From: Bdellovibrio bacteriovorus
Lineage (GTDB): Bacteria; Bdellovibrionota; Bdellovibrionia; Bdellovibrionales; Bdellovibrionaceae
Direction: 5' to 3'
DNA: 64,000 nt
NCBI RefSeq assembly: GCF_025558485.1
Contig: NZ_CP102930.1
Coordinates: 2,480,001-2,544,000 of the forward strand
Both the position numbers and the translations under genes were made by a program. Under the pieces are notes generated by a model. The model saw only the letters and a list, made by a program, of their open reading frames with translations. It ran no database searches and was not told where the DNA came from. This document shows, piece after piece, positions 28,307-38,295 of this stretch (the first letter of the stretch is position 1; the number at the start of each line of letters is the position of its first letter).

Positions 28307-29785
28307 TTACGCGGATTTCTTAAGACCCGTCAGAGTCTCAAGATTGACGATCGTTGTTGTCAGGCCTTCTGTGGAATGATCCAGACTGCCAGCCGCCTCT
28401 GAAATCGTTTCGGAGGAGGACGCATTGCTTTGTGTCGCCTGATCCAATTGATTCATCGCCTGGGAAATCTGTGACACACCGGTGCTTTGTTCCTGACTGG
28501 CAGTGGCGATCTCATTATTCAAATTTGCCACCCTATTCACGGAATCCACGATCTTTTTCAGAACTTCATGACTGGATTCAGCCACCATCTGACCTTTTTC
28601 AACCTGCCCCACGCTTTCGGTGATCAAAGTTGAAATCTCTTTTGCCGAAGTGGCACTGCGCAACGCCAGCGCACGCACAGCCTCCGCAACAACCGCGAAA
28701 CCTTTCCCCTGTTCTCCGGCACGAGCCGCTTCCACGGCCGCATTCAATGCCAGCAAATTCGTCTGGAAAGCGATGTCATCAATCACGTTCACGATCTCTT
28801 CAATTTTCTTGGAAGACTTGGCTATTTCGCCCATGGATTGAGTCAGGGATTCAATCTCACGCGCACCCTCTTCCGCTGTGGTCTTTGACACCTGCGAAAC
28901 ATCCGATGCGATTTTCGCGTTGTCCGCATTAAGTTTAATCATGCTGGTCAGCTCTTCCAGGGAAGCCACTGTTTCCTCCAGCGAAGCCGCCGATTCCGTT
29001 GAAGCGGCTGACAAGGCCGAGCTGGAACCGGAAAGATCTGTCACCAAACGACGGATCTGGGCATAAGCTCTGGCCAAAGCTTCCGTCTGCAAACGAATGC
29101 CCTCTTTCAAAGAGAACGAAGACATAAACATCGTCACAGAAAGAGCAATAATCATCACCGCAACACTGCCCAGAGCCAGTTTTGCATACCACAAAGCCTG
29201 CCCCACCGCCCCGCGCACACGGGCCTCCAGCACTTTTTCAAACTGGTCAATGGGTTCGCCGATGGTCGCCACGAACTTATGATAGCTTTCATCGTGCATC
29301 AACTGGCGTGCCCAGTTCATGTCCGGATCTTTCTGCACTGTGAATTTACCAGAGGCATCAGCGAAAAGACCCTTCACCGCATTCATCGCCGCAGTTTCTG
29401 TTTTCACCAGCTCGTTAGAGCGCTTTTCCGCCTCTGCCAGCAAAGCAAATTCTTCCGGGGTAAAGCCAGCTTCCTGCATCAAAGCTTTAGTGGAAACCTT
29501 GCGACCATCGGGTCTGGCGGCTTCTCCACTGCGCACAGCCACGATCTGATTGTAGGCTTCTTCATACTTCTTTTCACCCGTCACAACATAGGTGCGTGCA
29601 TTGCGAGTCAAACCGGCGGAATCATCGCGCATCTTTTGCGCCAGCTGCATGGACACGAATTTTGATTCATGCGCAGTATTCAGGGTGCTTTGATAGTAAA
29701 ATGCGGTCCCGATACAGACATAGAGAGCCAGCACCAAACCGATTGACAGGAAATTGAATAAACGAACCTTGGCAAAAACACTCAT
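28307..29785 (-). CDS. Methyl-accepting chemotaxis protein
   Basis: The 492-residue chemoreceptor has one membrane helix at about 9-30, a periplasmic ligand region of around 170 residues (mostly helical, with the CHASE3-like pattern of [17 protein letters not shown]), and a second helix at about 203-225. No clear HAMP domain is seen; a short linker leads straight to the long cytoplasmic coiled coil. The conserved hairpin tip [47 protein letters not shown] is present, so it can bind CheA/CheW. The C-terminus lacks an NWETF-like CheR tether. It is a single gene between unrelated neighbours. Confidence 0.95.
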   Translation of the reverse strand: MSVFAKVRLFNFLSIGLVLALYVCIGTAFYYQSTLNTAHESKFVSMQLAQKMRDDSAGLTRNARTYVVTGEKKYEEAYNQIVAVRSGEAARPDGRKVSTKALMQEAGFTPEEFALLAEAEKRSNELVKTETAAMNAVKGLFADASGKFTVQKDPDMNWARQLMHDESYHKFVATIGEPIDQFEKVLEARVRGAVGQALWYAKLALGSVAVMIIALSVTMFMSSFSLKEGIRLQTEALARAYAQIRRLVTDLSGSSSALSAASTESAASLEETVASLEELTSMIKLNADNAKIASDVSQVSKTTAEEGAREIESLTQSMGEIAKSSKKIEEIVNVIDDIAFQTNLLALNAAVEAARAGEQGKGFAVVAEAVRALALRSATSAKEISTLITESVGQVEKGQMVAESSHEVLKKIVDSVNRVANLNNEIATASQEQSTGVSQISQAMNQLDQATQSNASSSETISEAAGSLDHSTEGLTTTIVNLETLTGLKKSA

Positions 29786-29860
29786 AACAATCCTTTAACT
29801 AAGTTGTGAGGACTATTCGGTGAATTTCTATGAGTTCCTAAGCAGTTTATTACTGTTTAT

Positions 29861-30427
29861 TTAGATAAGTGCAGAATCCGCGACCACAGTCTCGGAAACT
29901 TGTGGCCAGAACCAATCCAATTGAGGGTCTGAGGCAATAACGTCTTTAATCAGGACTTTGATGTCACTTCGGGTTGAGATTTCCCGACGCAGCCAAAGTT
30001 CAATTTCGTCATAACCCGGACCAATGATGGTGATTTCGATATGACTGAAGAAATGCAACAGGTGCAGATCCTTGGTGGCGACCGGCTTACCTTCTGTTTT
30101 GCCACGGATGAAGTTCAAAACTTCATTTTTGATTTCTGTGAAATTGCGGTGATTGATACGGCGAAGAATCAAATCAGCACGATGATCCCGGTTGATCCAG
30201 CGTTGGTGTAGCCCTCTTTGTACAAGATTGATCAGGTAGTTTCGCAATACAGAAGGGACCAGACGAAATTCTTCGTCCGGCAACGACATCACCTGCATCA
30301 AATCTACGTATCGCGCCTGTTCCTGGCCTCGACGTAGAGAGGTGAGTACTTCTGGAATACGCAAAACAGATTCGCGAATACCCAGAAGATCAATTCCTGC
30401 TCCATCCGTGAAGTAGAGAATTCTCAT
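29861..30427 (-). CDS. Conserved hypothetical soluble protein
   Basis: The 188-residue protein has no signal peptide or membrane helix. It is basic and Arg-rich, with short hydrophobic strands (MRILYFTDGAGIDLLGI at the start, HIEITIIGPGYDEIELWL and SDIKVLIKDVIA later). This could be an alpha/beta fold. I do not recognise the family. The ATG at 30427 has no clear ribosome site. It lies between the chemoreceptor (75 bp downstream) and the divergent T2SS operon. Function unknown. Confidence 0.6.
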   Translation of the reverse strand: MRILYFTDGAGIDLLGIRESVLRIPEVLTSLRRGQEQARYVDLMQVMSLPDEEFRLVPSVLRNYLINLVQRGLHQRWINRDHRADLILRRINHRNFTEIKNEVLNFIRGKTEGKPVATKDLHLLHFFSHIEITIIGPGYDEIELWLRREISTRSDIKVLIKDVIASDPQLDWFWPQVSETVVADSALI

Positions 30428-30613
30428 ATCACTATCATGACCTATCTTTACGAAATTTGTGCAGAATTTTATTCAGAATTCGCAAGACCCAGACCAGAGT
30501 CCAGCATGTATTTTTTAGTGCAGTCACCTCGCCTTTTTGATAGGCTAAACAGAGGCCCAAGGACTAGGTGCTGACAGCGGTAACGCTGGTTAAAGACAAA
30601 GGATTGTACAACC

Positions 30614-31528
30614 GTGACTTCACGCAACTCGAAGAATCAAAGACCACCACTTGAAAAGTGGTATCCCTATATTCTCTTTGCATTTATTGGTTACTGCGTG
30701 GCCGATTTGGGTATTCTTGCCTATCGCGATAAAATGTTGCCTCAATCAGCCCCCCCGTCTCATCCCAAATCCTCTCAATTCGATGCCGGTGTCAGTCGTG
30801 GGGCTTACAATTCCATTACCAGCCGTAATATGTTTGCCTCCAACGGCGTGATTCCAGATGCCCTGGTGGATAAATCCAAAGGCGCAGAAGCACAAAAAGA
30901 GGCAGATCCGGTTCCATCCCAGTTGCCCCTGACCCTGATCGGAACCTTGGTGCATTCCAATCCCGACAAATCCCTGGCGGCGATTGAAGTTCGTGGCAAA
31001 CAGGGCGTGGTTTCCTACAATCCCGGTAAAGAAATCGAAGGCATGGCCTCCATCATGAAAGTGGAGCGCCAAAAAGTGATCTTCCGCAATCTGAACTCCA
31101 ACCGTCTTGAATATATAGAAATGAAAAAAGACGGTAAAGTGGCCTTCGGCGCCGGTCGCCCCTCTTCCGGTGGCGGCGACAAAGAAGTTCAAAAGGTGGG
31201 CGATAATAATTTCGTGATCAAGCGTGCGGACCTTTTGAAATACACTAACGATCTTTCCAGCATTTTGATGCAAGCCCGCGCCGTTCCCAACCGCGAACCC
31301 GGCACTGGAAACATCAACGGCTTCCGCATTCTGGATATGCAACCTGGCAGTATTTACGAACAACTGGGCATCCAAAGAATGGACGTCATTAAGTCTGTCG
31401 ATGGCACTCCCGTCGATAGCCCTGCCAAAGCCATGGAACTTTACAACACATTGAAGAACTCACCTAAAGTGACCCTTCAAGTTGAAAGAAACGGTAAAAC
31501 CGAAACCATGACTTATAATATTCAGTAA
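30614..31528 (+). CDS. gspC: Type II secretion inner-membrane protein GspC
   Basis: GspC links the inner-membrane platform to the secretin. The 304-residue protein starts at a GTG (30614). It has one membrane helix at about 17-37, then the HR domain (about 60-175, with NSITSRNMFASNG and LPLTLIGTLVHS). A C-terminal PDZ domain (about 225-304) reads FRILDMQPGSIYEQLGIQRMDVIKSVDGTPV. A small perfect hairpin (CAGCG/CGCTG, 30575-30588) sits in the leader just before the start. It is the first gene of the gspC-N operon; a promoter in 30428-30613 is likely but none is convincing by eye. Confidence 0.93.
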   Translation: MTSRNSKNQRPPLEKWYPYILFAFIGYCVADLGILAYRDKMLPQSAPPSHPKSSQFDAGVSRGAYNSITSRNMFASNGVIPDALVDKSKGAEAQKEADPVPSQLPLTLIGTLVHSNPDKSLAAIEVRGKQGVVSYNPGKEIEGMASIMKVERQKVIFRNLNSNRLEYIEMKKDGKVAFGAGRPSSGGGDKEVQKVGDNNFVIKRADLLKYTNDLSSILMQARAVPNREPGTGNINGFRILDMQPGSIYEQLGIQRMDVIKSVDGTPVDSPAKAMELYNTLKNSPKVTLQVERNGKTETMTYNIQ

Positions 31529-31650
31529 CTCGGCGGACGCCGGCAGAGATCGGCTCCAGCCGACAGAGCTGAAGCGCTGGCAAGCGCGAAAGCTAAAGTA
31601 ACTTTGACTTAAAAGGATTTTAAGACAACTCCTCAGGAGGAGAAGGCAAA
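31529..31650 (+). promoter_or_regulatory. GC-rich multi-hairpin spacer between gspC and gspD
   Basis: The 122-bp spacer contains a perfect TCGGCT/AGCCGA stem (31550-31563) and a GCGCT/AGCGC stem (31574-31587). The gspD ribosome site AGGAGGAG lies inside a self-complementary CTCC-TCA-GGAG (31629-31639). No T-tract follows any stem, so processing or stability control is more likely than termination. Confidence 0.45.
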
Positions 31651-33915
31651 ATGAAAAAAACCGTCAGCATAGGAATTGCTTCATTGATGACAGCCCAATT
31701 GGTGGGCCCTGCAGCAAATGCTCAGTTTGAGGACTTCCCTCCTCCACCGCCGCCACCGGATTTCGGTGACATGGGAGGCAGTGAGCCAGCTCCGCCTCCT
31801 GATTTTGGTGGCAGCAACTCCGGCCCGTCCGGCTTTGCACCTCGTGGTGGTTCCGACAGTAATTCTGGCGGCACGGCGAATATTTTGAATAAAACAGAAA
31901 AAGACAAGCTGGCGAAAGCCCCTATTGAGGACATCAACAGCAAAAATTTCCCGGAAACGATTGAATCCTTCGACTTCCCGAATGTGGAAATCACGGATCT
32001 GATCAAAGCCATTGGTGAATTAACGGGTAAGAACTTTATCATTGATCCGGGCGTGCGTGGTAAAATCACGATCACAGCTCCGACAAAAATCACTGTGGCT
32101 GAAGCTTACAAAGCCTTCCTGTCAGCATTGGCCATCAATGGTTTCACGGTTGTTCCTTCCGGCAGCTTCCTGAAAGTAAAATCCGCAAGAAACGCCCAGC
32201 GTGACAATATCGAAACTTATTCTGGTGCTTACTATCCCAACGCCGATCAGATGATCACCCGTATCATTCACTTGAAGCACATTTCTGCATCTCAAGTGAA
32301 TCGTGATCTGCGTATTTTACCATCCAAAGATGGTGAGATGAACATTTACGAACCAACAAACTCCATCATCATTTCGGACTATGGTTCCAACATTGACCGC
32401 GTGATGAAAATCATCAGTCAGTTGGACGTTCCGGGATTTGAAGAACAACTTGAAGTTATTCCTATTAAGTACGCTAAAGCCAAGGATCTTGCCGACCTGG
32501 TGGATAAAATCGTCAATAAAGGAAATAAAACCCAAGGGTCTGCGCCGGGCACATTCACAGCGGGCGTTCCGCGCTTCTCCCGTTCTGCGGGAGCAACGTC
32601 CCAACAGGGTGCAAGCTTCTTTATGGCTATTCCGGATGACCGTACAAACTCCATCATCGTGGTGGGGAATAAATCCGGTATTGTGCGTATCAAAAAATTG
32701 ATTTCTCAGTTGGACTTCAAAATCCGCGCCGAAGAATCCGGTGGTGTTTACGTTTATAACGTTAAGTACGGTGACGCCGAAAAAATCGCGCAAACCCTGC
32801 AAGGTGTGGCGAAAGATGCCGCTCCAAAACCATCCACCGGCGGCAGCCTGCTGTCCCCGATCGGCGCCAGCGGTCAAATGCAGGCTCAGCAGGAAATCTT
32901 CGGTGGCGATGTTAAGATCACCGCTGACAAGACAACCAACAGTCTGGTTGTCACCGCCAGCAAGCAGGACTATGACGTAGTTCTAAGCATTCTGTCCAAA
33001 CTGGATGCCCCTCGTGATCAGGTCTTTGTGGAAGCGATCATCATGGAAATGTCTGTGAATGACGGTAATTCATGGGGTATTGGTTACTATCAATACGGCG
33101 ACAGCGGTTACGGTAAAGTGGGCTTCAATGGACTATCCAACATCAATGACTTCCTGTCTCCGACAGGAGGCTCTGGTGCGGTGATCGGCTTTGGTCAGGG
33201 TAAAACCGTGGAAGTCACCGATCCGGTTTCTAAACAGACTTTGAAGATCCCAAGTCTTTTGGGCTTTATCAACTTCCTGAAAACGGCGAAAAAAGCCAAT
33301 ATTCTTTCCACACCTCAGTTGATGACTTTGGACAATCAAGAGGGTGAATTGGAAGTCGGTGATAAAGTCGTCGTCGGTGAAAACGTGCAAAACGTCGGCA
33401 CCAGCGGCACCACAGTCAGAACACCTCAGTTTGAAGACGCGACTATCAAATTGGCCATCAAGCCATTTATCAGCCCGGCTTCCAACCAGATCCGCATGGA
33501 AATCAAACAACAAGTGGCACAGCTTTCAACGGCTTCCACACCGAAAGCCTTCCAGGATTCGACTCAGCCTTTGGCGAAGCGGTCCTTGAAGACTGTGATC
33601 AATGTGAATAACGGCGACACGGTGGTTCTGGGCGGTTTGATGAAAGAACAGGACCAAGAGTCAGTTACGAAGGTGCCTTTGCTGGGTGATATTCCAATCA
33701 TCGGTTGGTTGTTCAAATCCCGCACTATCGTGAAGGACAAAACCAACATGGTGGTCTTCCTGACGCCGAAGATCGTGCGCAACACAGTGGAAGCCAATGC
33801 CATTGTTTCCAAAAAACTGGATGAGCGCGTGGAATTCGTAAAAGCGCAAGGCGGCGTGGACCCTTACCAATGCCCCCTATTAGAGAAGTTGGCTCATCAA
33901 AGCATTAGAGATTGA
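31651..33915 (+). CDS. gspD: Type II secretion secretin GspD
   Basis: GspD forms the outer-membrane channel. Of 754 residues, the first 25 are a signal peptide, followed by a proline/aspartate/glycine-rich stretch (about 28-75) that is unusual but not unique. N0 begins around FDFPNVEITDLIKAIGELTGKNFIID, and N1-N3 follow. The secretin core starts near VFVEAIIMEMSVND and includes the gate and the signature VPLLGDIPIIGWLF, with TVVLGGLMKE before it. The end, NMVVFLTPKIV, is standard. A short S-domain-like tail holds one Cys. The ribosome site AGGAGGAG is strong. Confidence 0.96.
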   Translation: MKKTVSIGIASLMTAQLVGPAANAQFEDFPPPPPPPDFGDMGGSEPAPPPDFGGSNSGPSGFAPRGGSDSNSGGTANILNKTEKDKLAKAPIEDINSKNFPETIESFDFPNVEITDLIKAIGELTGKNFIIDPGVRGKITITAPTKITVAEAYKAFLSALAINGFTVVPSGSFLKVKSARNAQRDNIETYSGAYYPNADQMITRIIHLKHISASQVNRDLRILPSKDGEMNIYEPTNSIIISDYGSNIDRVMKIISQLDVPGFEEQLEVIPIKYAKAKDLADLVDKIVNKGNKTQGSAPGTFTAGVPRFSRSAGATSQQGASFFMAIPDDRTNSIIVVGNKSGIVRIKKLISQLDFKIRAEESGGVYVYNVKYGDAEKIAQTLQGVAKDAAPKPSTGGSLLSPIGASGQMQAQQEIFGGDVKITADKTTNSLVVTASKQDYDVVLSILSKLDAPRDQVFVEAIIMEMSVNDGNSWGIGYYQYGDSGYGKVGFNGLSNINDFLSPTGGSGAVIGFGQGKTVEVTDPVSKQTLKIPSLLGFINFLKTAKKANILSTPQLMTLDNQEGELEVGDKVVVGENVQNVGTSGTTVRTPQFEDATIKLAIKPFISPASNQIRMEIKQQVAQLSTASTPKAFQDSTQPLAKRSLKTVINVNNGDTVVLGGLMKEQDQESVTKVPLLGDIPIIGWLFKSRTIVKDKTNMVVFLTPKIVRNTVEANAIVSKKLDERVEFVKAQGGVDPYQCPLLEKLAHQSIRD

Positions 33916-34023
33916 AAATGAAACGATATTTAATTGACCCAGAATTTGATAAGTACGGAAGTGCACCTATTTTGTGCGACTTTCATTCTTTAGGATTTAA
34001 TCTCTTTAAACAATCCATAGAGA

Positions 34024-35736
34024 ATGGTCAGCCCTATCTTGATGGCCTCTGTGGATGTTTCAACGATTCTAGCCAAATCAACCTCTTTGACTCAGGACCA
34101 GATTCGTTCGGTCCTGAACAACCCTTCGGTGGTCAGACCTGTCACCGTCGGGGAGGCTTTGGCAGCGAAGGAATTTTCCACGGCGGATGAAGTGGTCTCG
34201 GACCTGTGCAAGGAGCTGGGGCTGGATTTTATCCGCGACATCCCTGTCAGCGAAATTTCAGTGGATCTTATCCGTGATCTTCCCATCAATTACGCCAAAC
34301 AACACAATGTCCTTCCCTACAAGGAGGACTCTGATTTGCTGGTGGTTCTAACCAGCAATCCGGTGAACCTGAAAGCTCTGGACGACATGAAAGTGTTGTT
34401 CGGAAAACGCGTGCGCCCCCTGATCACGACGTCCATGCGTGTTCAGGATGCCATCAATAAAGTTTATGAAAAAAGCACGGCCAATCTGTCCGGCTTGGAC
34501 GAGATCGCCGAAGAAGATTATGATTTGGACGATCCTATCGTGGATTTGCTGGAGGCAGGCGAAGACGATGCCCCGGTGATCAAGATGGTGAACAGTCTGC
34601 TTTTCCGTGCTGTAAAAGAAAAAGCGTCTGATATCCATATCGAACCTTATGAAAAAGACATGGCCGTGCGTTTCCGTACGGACGGTATTTTGTTCGACGT
34701 GTTCAAACCACCTAAGAAACTGCAAAATGCGATCACTTCCCGTATCAAAGTTATGGCCAATCTGAACATCGCCGAAAAGCGTTTGCCTCAGGATGGTCGT
34801 ATTCCGTTGAAAGTCGGCGGTAAAGACATCGATATCCGTCTGTCCTGCGTTCCAACGACCTTTGGCGAACGTCTGGTCATGCGTATTCAGGACAGATCTT
34901 CCGTCGTGCGTGAACTGGCAGCTCTGGGCTTTTCTCAAGACAACCTGTCCCGCCTGGAAGAGGACCTGCTGACCCGCTCTTACGGGATCTTTCTGGTTAC
35001 GGGTCCGACGGGCTCTGGTAAGTCCACGACCCTTTACGGTGCTTTGTCCAAGTTGAATCAGCCGGACGTGAACATCCTGACAGTTGAAGATCCGGTGGAG
35101 CAACGTATCCACGGGATTGGTCAGGTGCAGGTGAACTCGAAAATCGGTCTGACTTTCGCCGCCGGATTGCGCTCGTTCCTGCGTCAGGACCCCGACATCA
35201 TCATGGTCGGTGAGATTCGTGACTTGGAAACAGCCGAACTTGCGATCCAGGCCTCTTTGACGGGTCACTTGGTTCTTTCCACGCTGCACACGAATGACTC
35301 TGCCGGTGCCTTCCCACGTCTGATTGACTTCGGGGTGGAACCATTCCTGATTGCGACCTCTATCACAGGTGTTATTGCCCAACGCTTGGTGCGCGTTCTT
35401 TGCCCGCACTGTAAAGCTCCGCATGAAGCCACGGATTTTGAAATCCAGCTTCTAGGTATCACCCGCGAAGAAGCCAACAAAGCCAACATCTGCAAAGCCA
35501 TGGGTTGCAACCATTGTTCGCAGAAAGGCTATTCCGGTCGTACCAATATCGGAGAACTGCTGGTCGTGACAGATGACATCCGTTCATTGATCATGCAGCG
35601 TAAAGACGGTAATACAATTAAAAGACAAGCAGTTGCCAATGGAATGAAGACCTTCCGTGACCACGGCATTCAAAAAGTCCTTGCCGGAATCACCACAATC
35701 GAAGAACTGACTTCCAATACGCAATTGGATATTTAG
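34024..35736 (+). CDS. gspE: Type II secretion ATPase GspE
   Basis: GspE powers pseudopilus assembly. The 570-residue protein has the N1E-type N-domain (about 1-150), then Walker A GPTGSGKSTTLYG (around 328-340), Asp box and Walker B IIMVGEIRDLETAELAIQASLTGH, and a His box LSTLHTNDS. A C-terminal zinc site has CPHC and, 36 residues on, CNHC. The ATG at 34024 has only a weak site; 34042 is an alternative. A 108-bp spacer separates it from gspD. All motifs are intact. Confidence 0.96.
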   Translation: MVSPILMASVDVSTILAKSTSLTQDQIRSVLNNPSVVRPVTVGEALAAKEFSTADEVVSDLCKELGLDFIRDIPVSEISVDLIRDLPINYAKQHNVLPYKEDSDLLVVLTSNPVNLKALDDMKVLFGKRVRPLITTSMRVQDAINKVYEKSTANLSGLDEIAEEDYDLDDPIVDLLEAGEDDAPVIKMVNSLLFRAVKEKASDIHIEPYEKDMAVRFRTDGILFDVFKPPKKLQNAITSRIKVMANLNIAEKRLPQDGRIPLKVGGKDIDIRLSCVPTTFGERLVMRIQDRSSVVRELAALGFSQDNLSRLEEDLLTRSYGIFLVTGPTGSGKSTTLYGALSKLNQPDVNILTVEDPVEQRIHGIGQVQVNSKIGLTFAAGLRSFLRQDPDIIMVGEIRDLETAELAIQASLTGHLVLSTLHTNDSAGAFPRLIDFGVEPFLIATSITGVIAQRLVRVLCPHCKAPHEATDFEIQLLGITREEANKANICKAMGCNHCSQKGYSGRTNIGELLVVTDDIRSLIMQRKDGNTIKRQAVANGMKTFRDHGIQKVLAGITTIEELTSNTQLDI

Positions 35737-35856
35737 GGCGGCGGCAGCCGCGGAGAGCCGCGGGGGCTTCGCCCCTGCGCTGAACCAGCTCCGGCCCAAA
35801 AGAAAAAGGCGGCTCGCCGCCACAATTGAAGTGTAAATTAACTAAGGTAACCACGA
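35737..35856 (+). promoter_or_regulatory. GC-rich multi-hairpin spacer between gspE and gspF
   Basis: In 120 bp there are three perfect stems: GCGGC/GCCGC (35741-35751), GGGGC-TTC-GCCCC (35763-35775) and GGCGG-CTCG-CCGCC (35808-35821 region). There is no T-run after the last. The very high GC content differs from the neighbouring coding DNA. Like the gspC/gspD spacer, it could mark an mRNA processing or stability point. Confidence 0.5.
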
Positions 35857-37074
35857 ATGCCTATTTTTGAGTATAAAGGTCTGTCGAAAGACGGAAGAAA
35901 TGTCAAAGGAACCATCGACGCTGAAAATCAGCGTGCGGCCCGCACCAAACTCAAAAAAGACAATATCTTTGTCATCGACATCAAAGATAAAAAGAAAATC
36001 GATCCGAAAAAGAAATCCGGTCCACGCACCACAAAAGCTGTCGGCGTTAAAGACCTGTCCCTGATGACCCGTCAGCTGGCAACCCTGATTAAAGCCAATA
36101 TTCCTTTGGTTGATGCCCTGACCGCGGTGTCTGAGCAGGTGGAAAACCCAACGCTTTCAGAAGCACTAGCGGACTGTAAAAACATGGTTAATGAAGGTTC
36201 GACCCTGCACAAAGCCATGTTGAAATACCCGAACGTCTTCACCACGATCTATGTGTCGATGGTGGAAGCCGGGGAAATGTCAGGAAGTCTGGATGTCATC
36301 CTGATGCGTCTGGCAGAGTTCACCGAAGCTCAGGCCGATCTGCGCGCCAAAGTCAGCAGCGCCATGACCTACCCGATCATCATGCTGGTGGTAACCTTTG
36401 GTTTGATGGGCTTCCTCTTTATCTTCCTGATCCCAAAAATGGTGACCGTCTTTGAATCTGCACCGCAATTACAGCTTCCTTGGTACACGGTGGCTTTGAT
36501 TGATGCGTCCCAGATTGCCGTGAATTATTGGTATCTGATTATCGGCAGCATAATGATTATTTACCTGCTGTTCCGAAACTGGAAGAACACCCCGGCTGGA
36601 AAAAATCAGTGGGATGCAATCTCTCTAAAACTTCCCTTGGTGGGCCCGACAGTTCGTATGGTGGCTGTGTCCCGCTTCACCCGCACTCTGGCAACCCTGC
36701 TGAACGGTGGTGTGCCGATGCTGGCGGCACTGGATATCGTTCGTAACGTTGTTGATAATCACGTTCTGGCATTAGCCATTGATGAGGCCCGCAGCAATAT
36801 CTCCGAAGGGGAATCCATTGCCGGTCCTTTGAAAAAATCCGGACAATTTCCTCCGATTGTCATTCACATGGTGAACATCGGGGAAAAAACCGGGGAACTG
36901 GAAAACATGCTAAGTCAGGTCTCTGACGCCTATGACTTTCAGGTCAAAACCAAACTGGAAGGTCTGACCAGCATCATGGGCCCGGTTGTTATCGTCATCA
37001 TGGGGGCGGCGATCGGTATGATCGTGATGGCCGTGATGGTGCCAATGTTTGAAATGGCCAACGTGGCGGGGTAG
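35857..37074 (+). CDS. gspF: Type II secretion platform protein GspF
   Basis: GspF is the polytopic platform protein that contacts GspE and GspL. The 405-residue protein has an N-terminal basic segment (PIFEYKGLSKDGRNVKGTIDAENQ) and two T2SSF domains: about 60-190 (LATLIKANIPLVDALTAVSEQ) and 260-385 (LATLLNGGVPMLAALDIVRN), each followed by a membrane helix. A third helix lies around 205-230. The conserved GEKTGELENML appears in the second domain. The length is normal. Confidence 0.95.
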   Translation: MPIFEYKGLSKDGRNVKGTIDAENQRAARTKLKKDNIFVIDIKDKKKIDPKKKSGPRTTKAVGVKDLSLMTRQLATLIKANIPLVDALTAVSEQVENPTLSEALADCKNMVNEGSTLHKAMLKYPNVFTTIYVSMVEAGEMSGSLDVILMRLAEFTEAQADLRAKVSSAMTYPIIMLVVTFGLMGFLFIFLIPKMVTVFESAPQLQLPWYTVALIDASQIAVNYWYLIIGSIMIIYLLFRNWKNTPAGKNQWDAISLKLPLVGPTVRMVAVSRFTRTLATLLNGGVPMLAALDIVRNVVDNHVLALAIDEARSNISEGESIAGPLKKSGQFPPIVIHMVNIGEKTGELENMLSQVSDAYDFQVKTKLEGLTSIMGPVVIVIMGAAIGMIVMAVMVPMFEMANVAG

Positions 37075-37244
37075 GCCCCGCCTGTTCAACATTGAAATAC
37101 AGCTGGGTCCAGTTTGGAACCTCAAGTAACCTCTCAACTCCAATCCCTAAGCCCTCAGTCTGGGGACAAATATCGTTATCAAACCGAAACACGCCATCAG
37201 GGATTATTATGTGACATAGGTCGAGCAGCCGCTCTGCACTTTGC

Positions 37245-37273
37245 TTTACCTTAGGCCAAGGCTCTGCTAGGAT
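37245..37273 (+). promoter_or_regulatory. Candidate promoter for the gspG-K block
   Basis: TTTACC and TAGGAT are separated by exactly 17 bp in the 223-bp gap between gspF and gspG. Transcription would start near 37280, with an AAGGAG site at 37287-37292 before the gspG ATG. A separate promoter for the abundant major pseudopilin is plausible. The rest of the gap holds nothing I recognise. Confidence 0.5.
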
Positions 37274-37297
37274 TAGCATCTGTAAAAAGGAGTAAGT

Positions 37298-37708
37298 ATG
37301 TCTCTTCTCAAAAATCGCAAGGGTATGACTCTGATTGAAATCATGATCGTCCTTGCCATCATCGGTGGTATCGCAGCTCTTCTTCTCCCAAACATCACGG
37401 GACAATTGGATAAATCCAAAGCCAAAGAAGCCAAGATCCAGCTCACTCAAATCGTGAACGCGCTTTCCATGTACTACACTGATTGCGGCAAATATCCTCA
37501 ATCTTTGGAAGGTCTGACAAAGCAAGATCCAAATTGCTCTAACTGGGGTCCACAACCTTACTACACTAAAAAACTTCAAGATCCATTCGGTCATGATCTG
37601 GTTTACGAACTGGATGGTGGCGAGTACTCTTTGAAATCTTTGGGTAAAGACGGCCGCGAAGGCGGTTCCGGTTTCGACAAAGACATCACACTTGAGGATT
37701 TGAACTAA
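37298..37708 (+). CDS. gspG: Type II secretion major pseudopilin GspG
   Basis: The 136-residue protein has the prepilin cleavage site RKG-MTLIEIMIVLAIIGG near the N-terminus, with the conserved Glu at mature position 5. The C-terminal domain includes YYTDCGKYPQSLEGLTKQ and the LGKDGREGGSGFDKDI calcium-site region typical of GspG. It is the main building block of the pseudopilus. It has its own candidate promoter and a good ribosome site, and begins the pseudopilin block gspG-H-I-J-K. Confidence 0.96.
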   Translation: MSLLKNRKGMTLIEIMIVLAIIGGIAALLLPNITGQLDKSKAKEAKIQLTQIVNALSMYYTDCGKYPQSLEGLTKQDPNCSNWGPQPYYTKKLQDPFGHDLVYELDGGEYSLKSLGKDGREGGSGFDKDITLEDLN

Positions 37709-37713
37709 TCCCG

Positions 37714-38295
37714 ATGTCTTCTCAAAGGGGCTTCACTCTTATCGAGATCATGATTGTGCTGGCCATTATGGCCGCCTTGATCACAGTGGGAGCCCCTCGC
37801 CTTTTAAAGAACAACGAAGGCAACATCAAAGCGGTCGCCCGCAATTTTATCGTTCTTAGCAAAGAACTTCGCAACAAAGCCCGTCTAACCAACTCCACAT
37901 ATCGTCTGGCAATCAGTATGGAAGCTGATGAACCCAAATACTGGATTGAGCGCGCCAATGGCCCGCAAGCCGTGGACCCAGAAGCCTATGAAAAAGAAAA
38001 AGCGACCGGCGATGATGCCCCACCTCCTCTGTTTCAGATGGATAAGTCCCTTTTGAAAAAGGAAAAAGAGCTTCCCGGTGGCCTGCGCTTTGGCTCTGTG
38101 GAAACTGTGAATATGAAGTCCCCTATGACTTCAGGAGTCGCCTACATCCATTTCTTCCCCGAAGGCTTTGTGGAGGCCTCTGCTGTGCAGATCACAAATG
38201 GAAATAATTTAACTTGGACTCTTGTTTTTAATCCTTTAACGGGTCAAGCTGATATCATAGAGAAAGCTTCTTCGTTAAAGGACATCCAACGGTGA
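37714..38295 (+). CDS. gspH: Type II secretion minor pseudopilin GspH
   Basis: The 193-residue protein has the prepilin signature SSQRGFTLIEIMIVLAIMAA at the N-terminus and a beta-rich C-terminal part ending in a CAP-like fold (SGVAYIHFFPEGFVEASAVQI). It starts 6 bp after gspG and overlaps gspI by four bases (GTGA). Minor pseudopilins form the pilus tip complex. A central acidic/basic region (about 85-125) is longer than in the classic enteric GspH. Confidence 0.9.
   Translation: MSSQRGFTLIEIMIVLAIMAALITVGAPRLLKNNEGNIKAVARNFIVLSKELRNKARLTNSTYRLAISMEADEPKYWIERANGPQAVDPEAYEKEKATGDDAPPPLFQMDKSLLKKEKELPGGLRFGSVETVNMKSPMTSGVAYIHFFPEGFVEASAVQITNGNNLTWTLVFNPLTGQADIIEKASSLKDIQR

Noticed and set aside
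33918..34190. Open frame between gspD and gspE starting MKRYLIDPEFDKYG
   Set aside because: It runs far into gspE in another frame, becomes low-complexity there, and has no good ribosome site; more likely a spacer.
34348..35424. 358-codon minus-strand frame opposite gspE
   Set aside because: Antisense shadow; all GspE motifs are on the plus strand.
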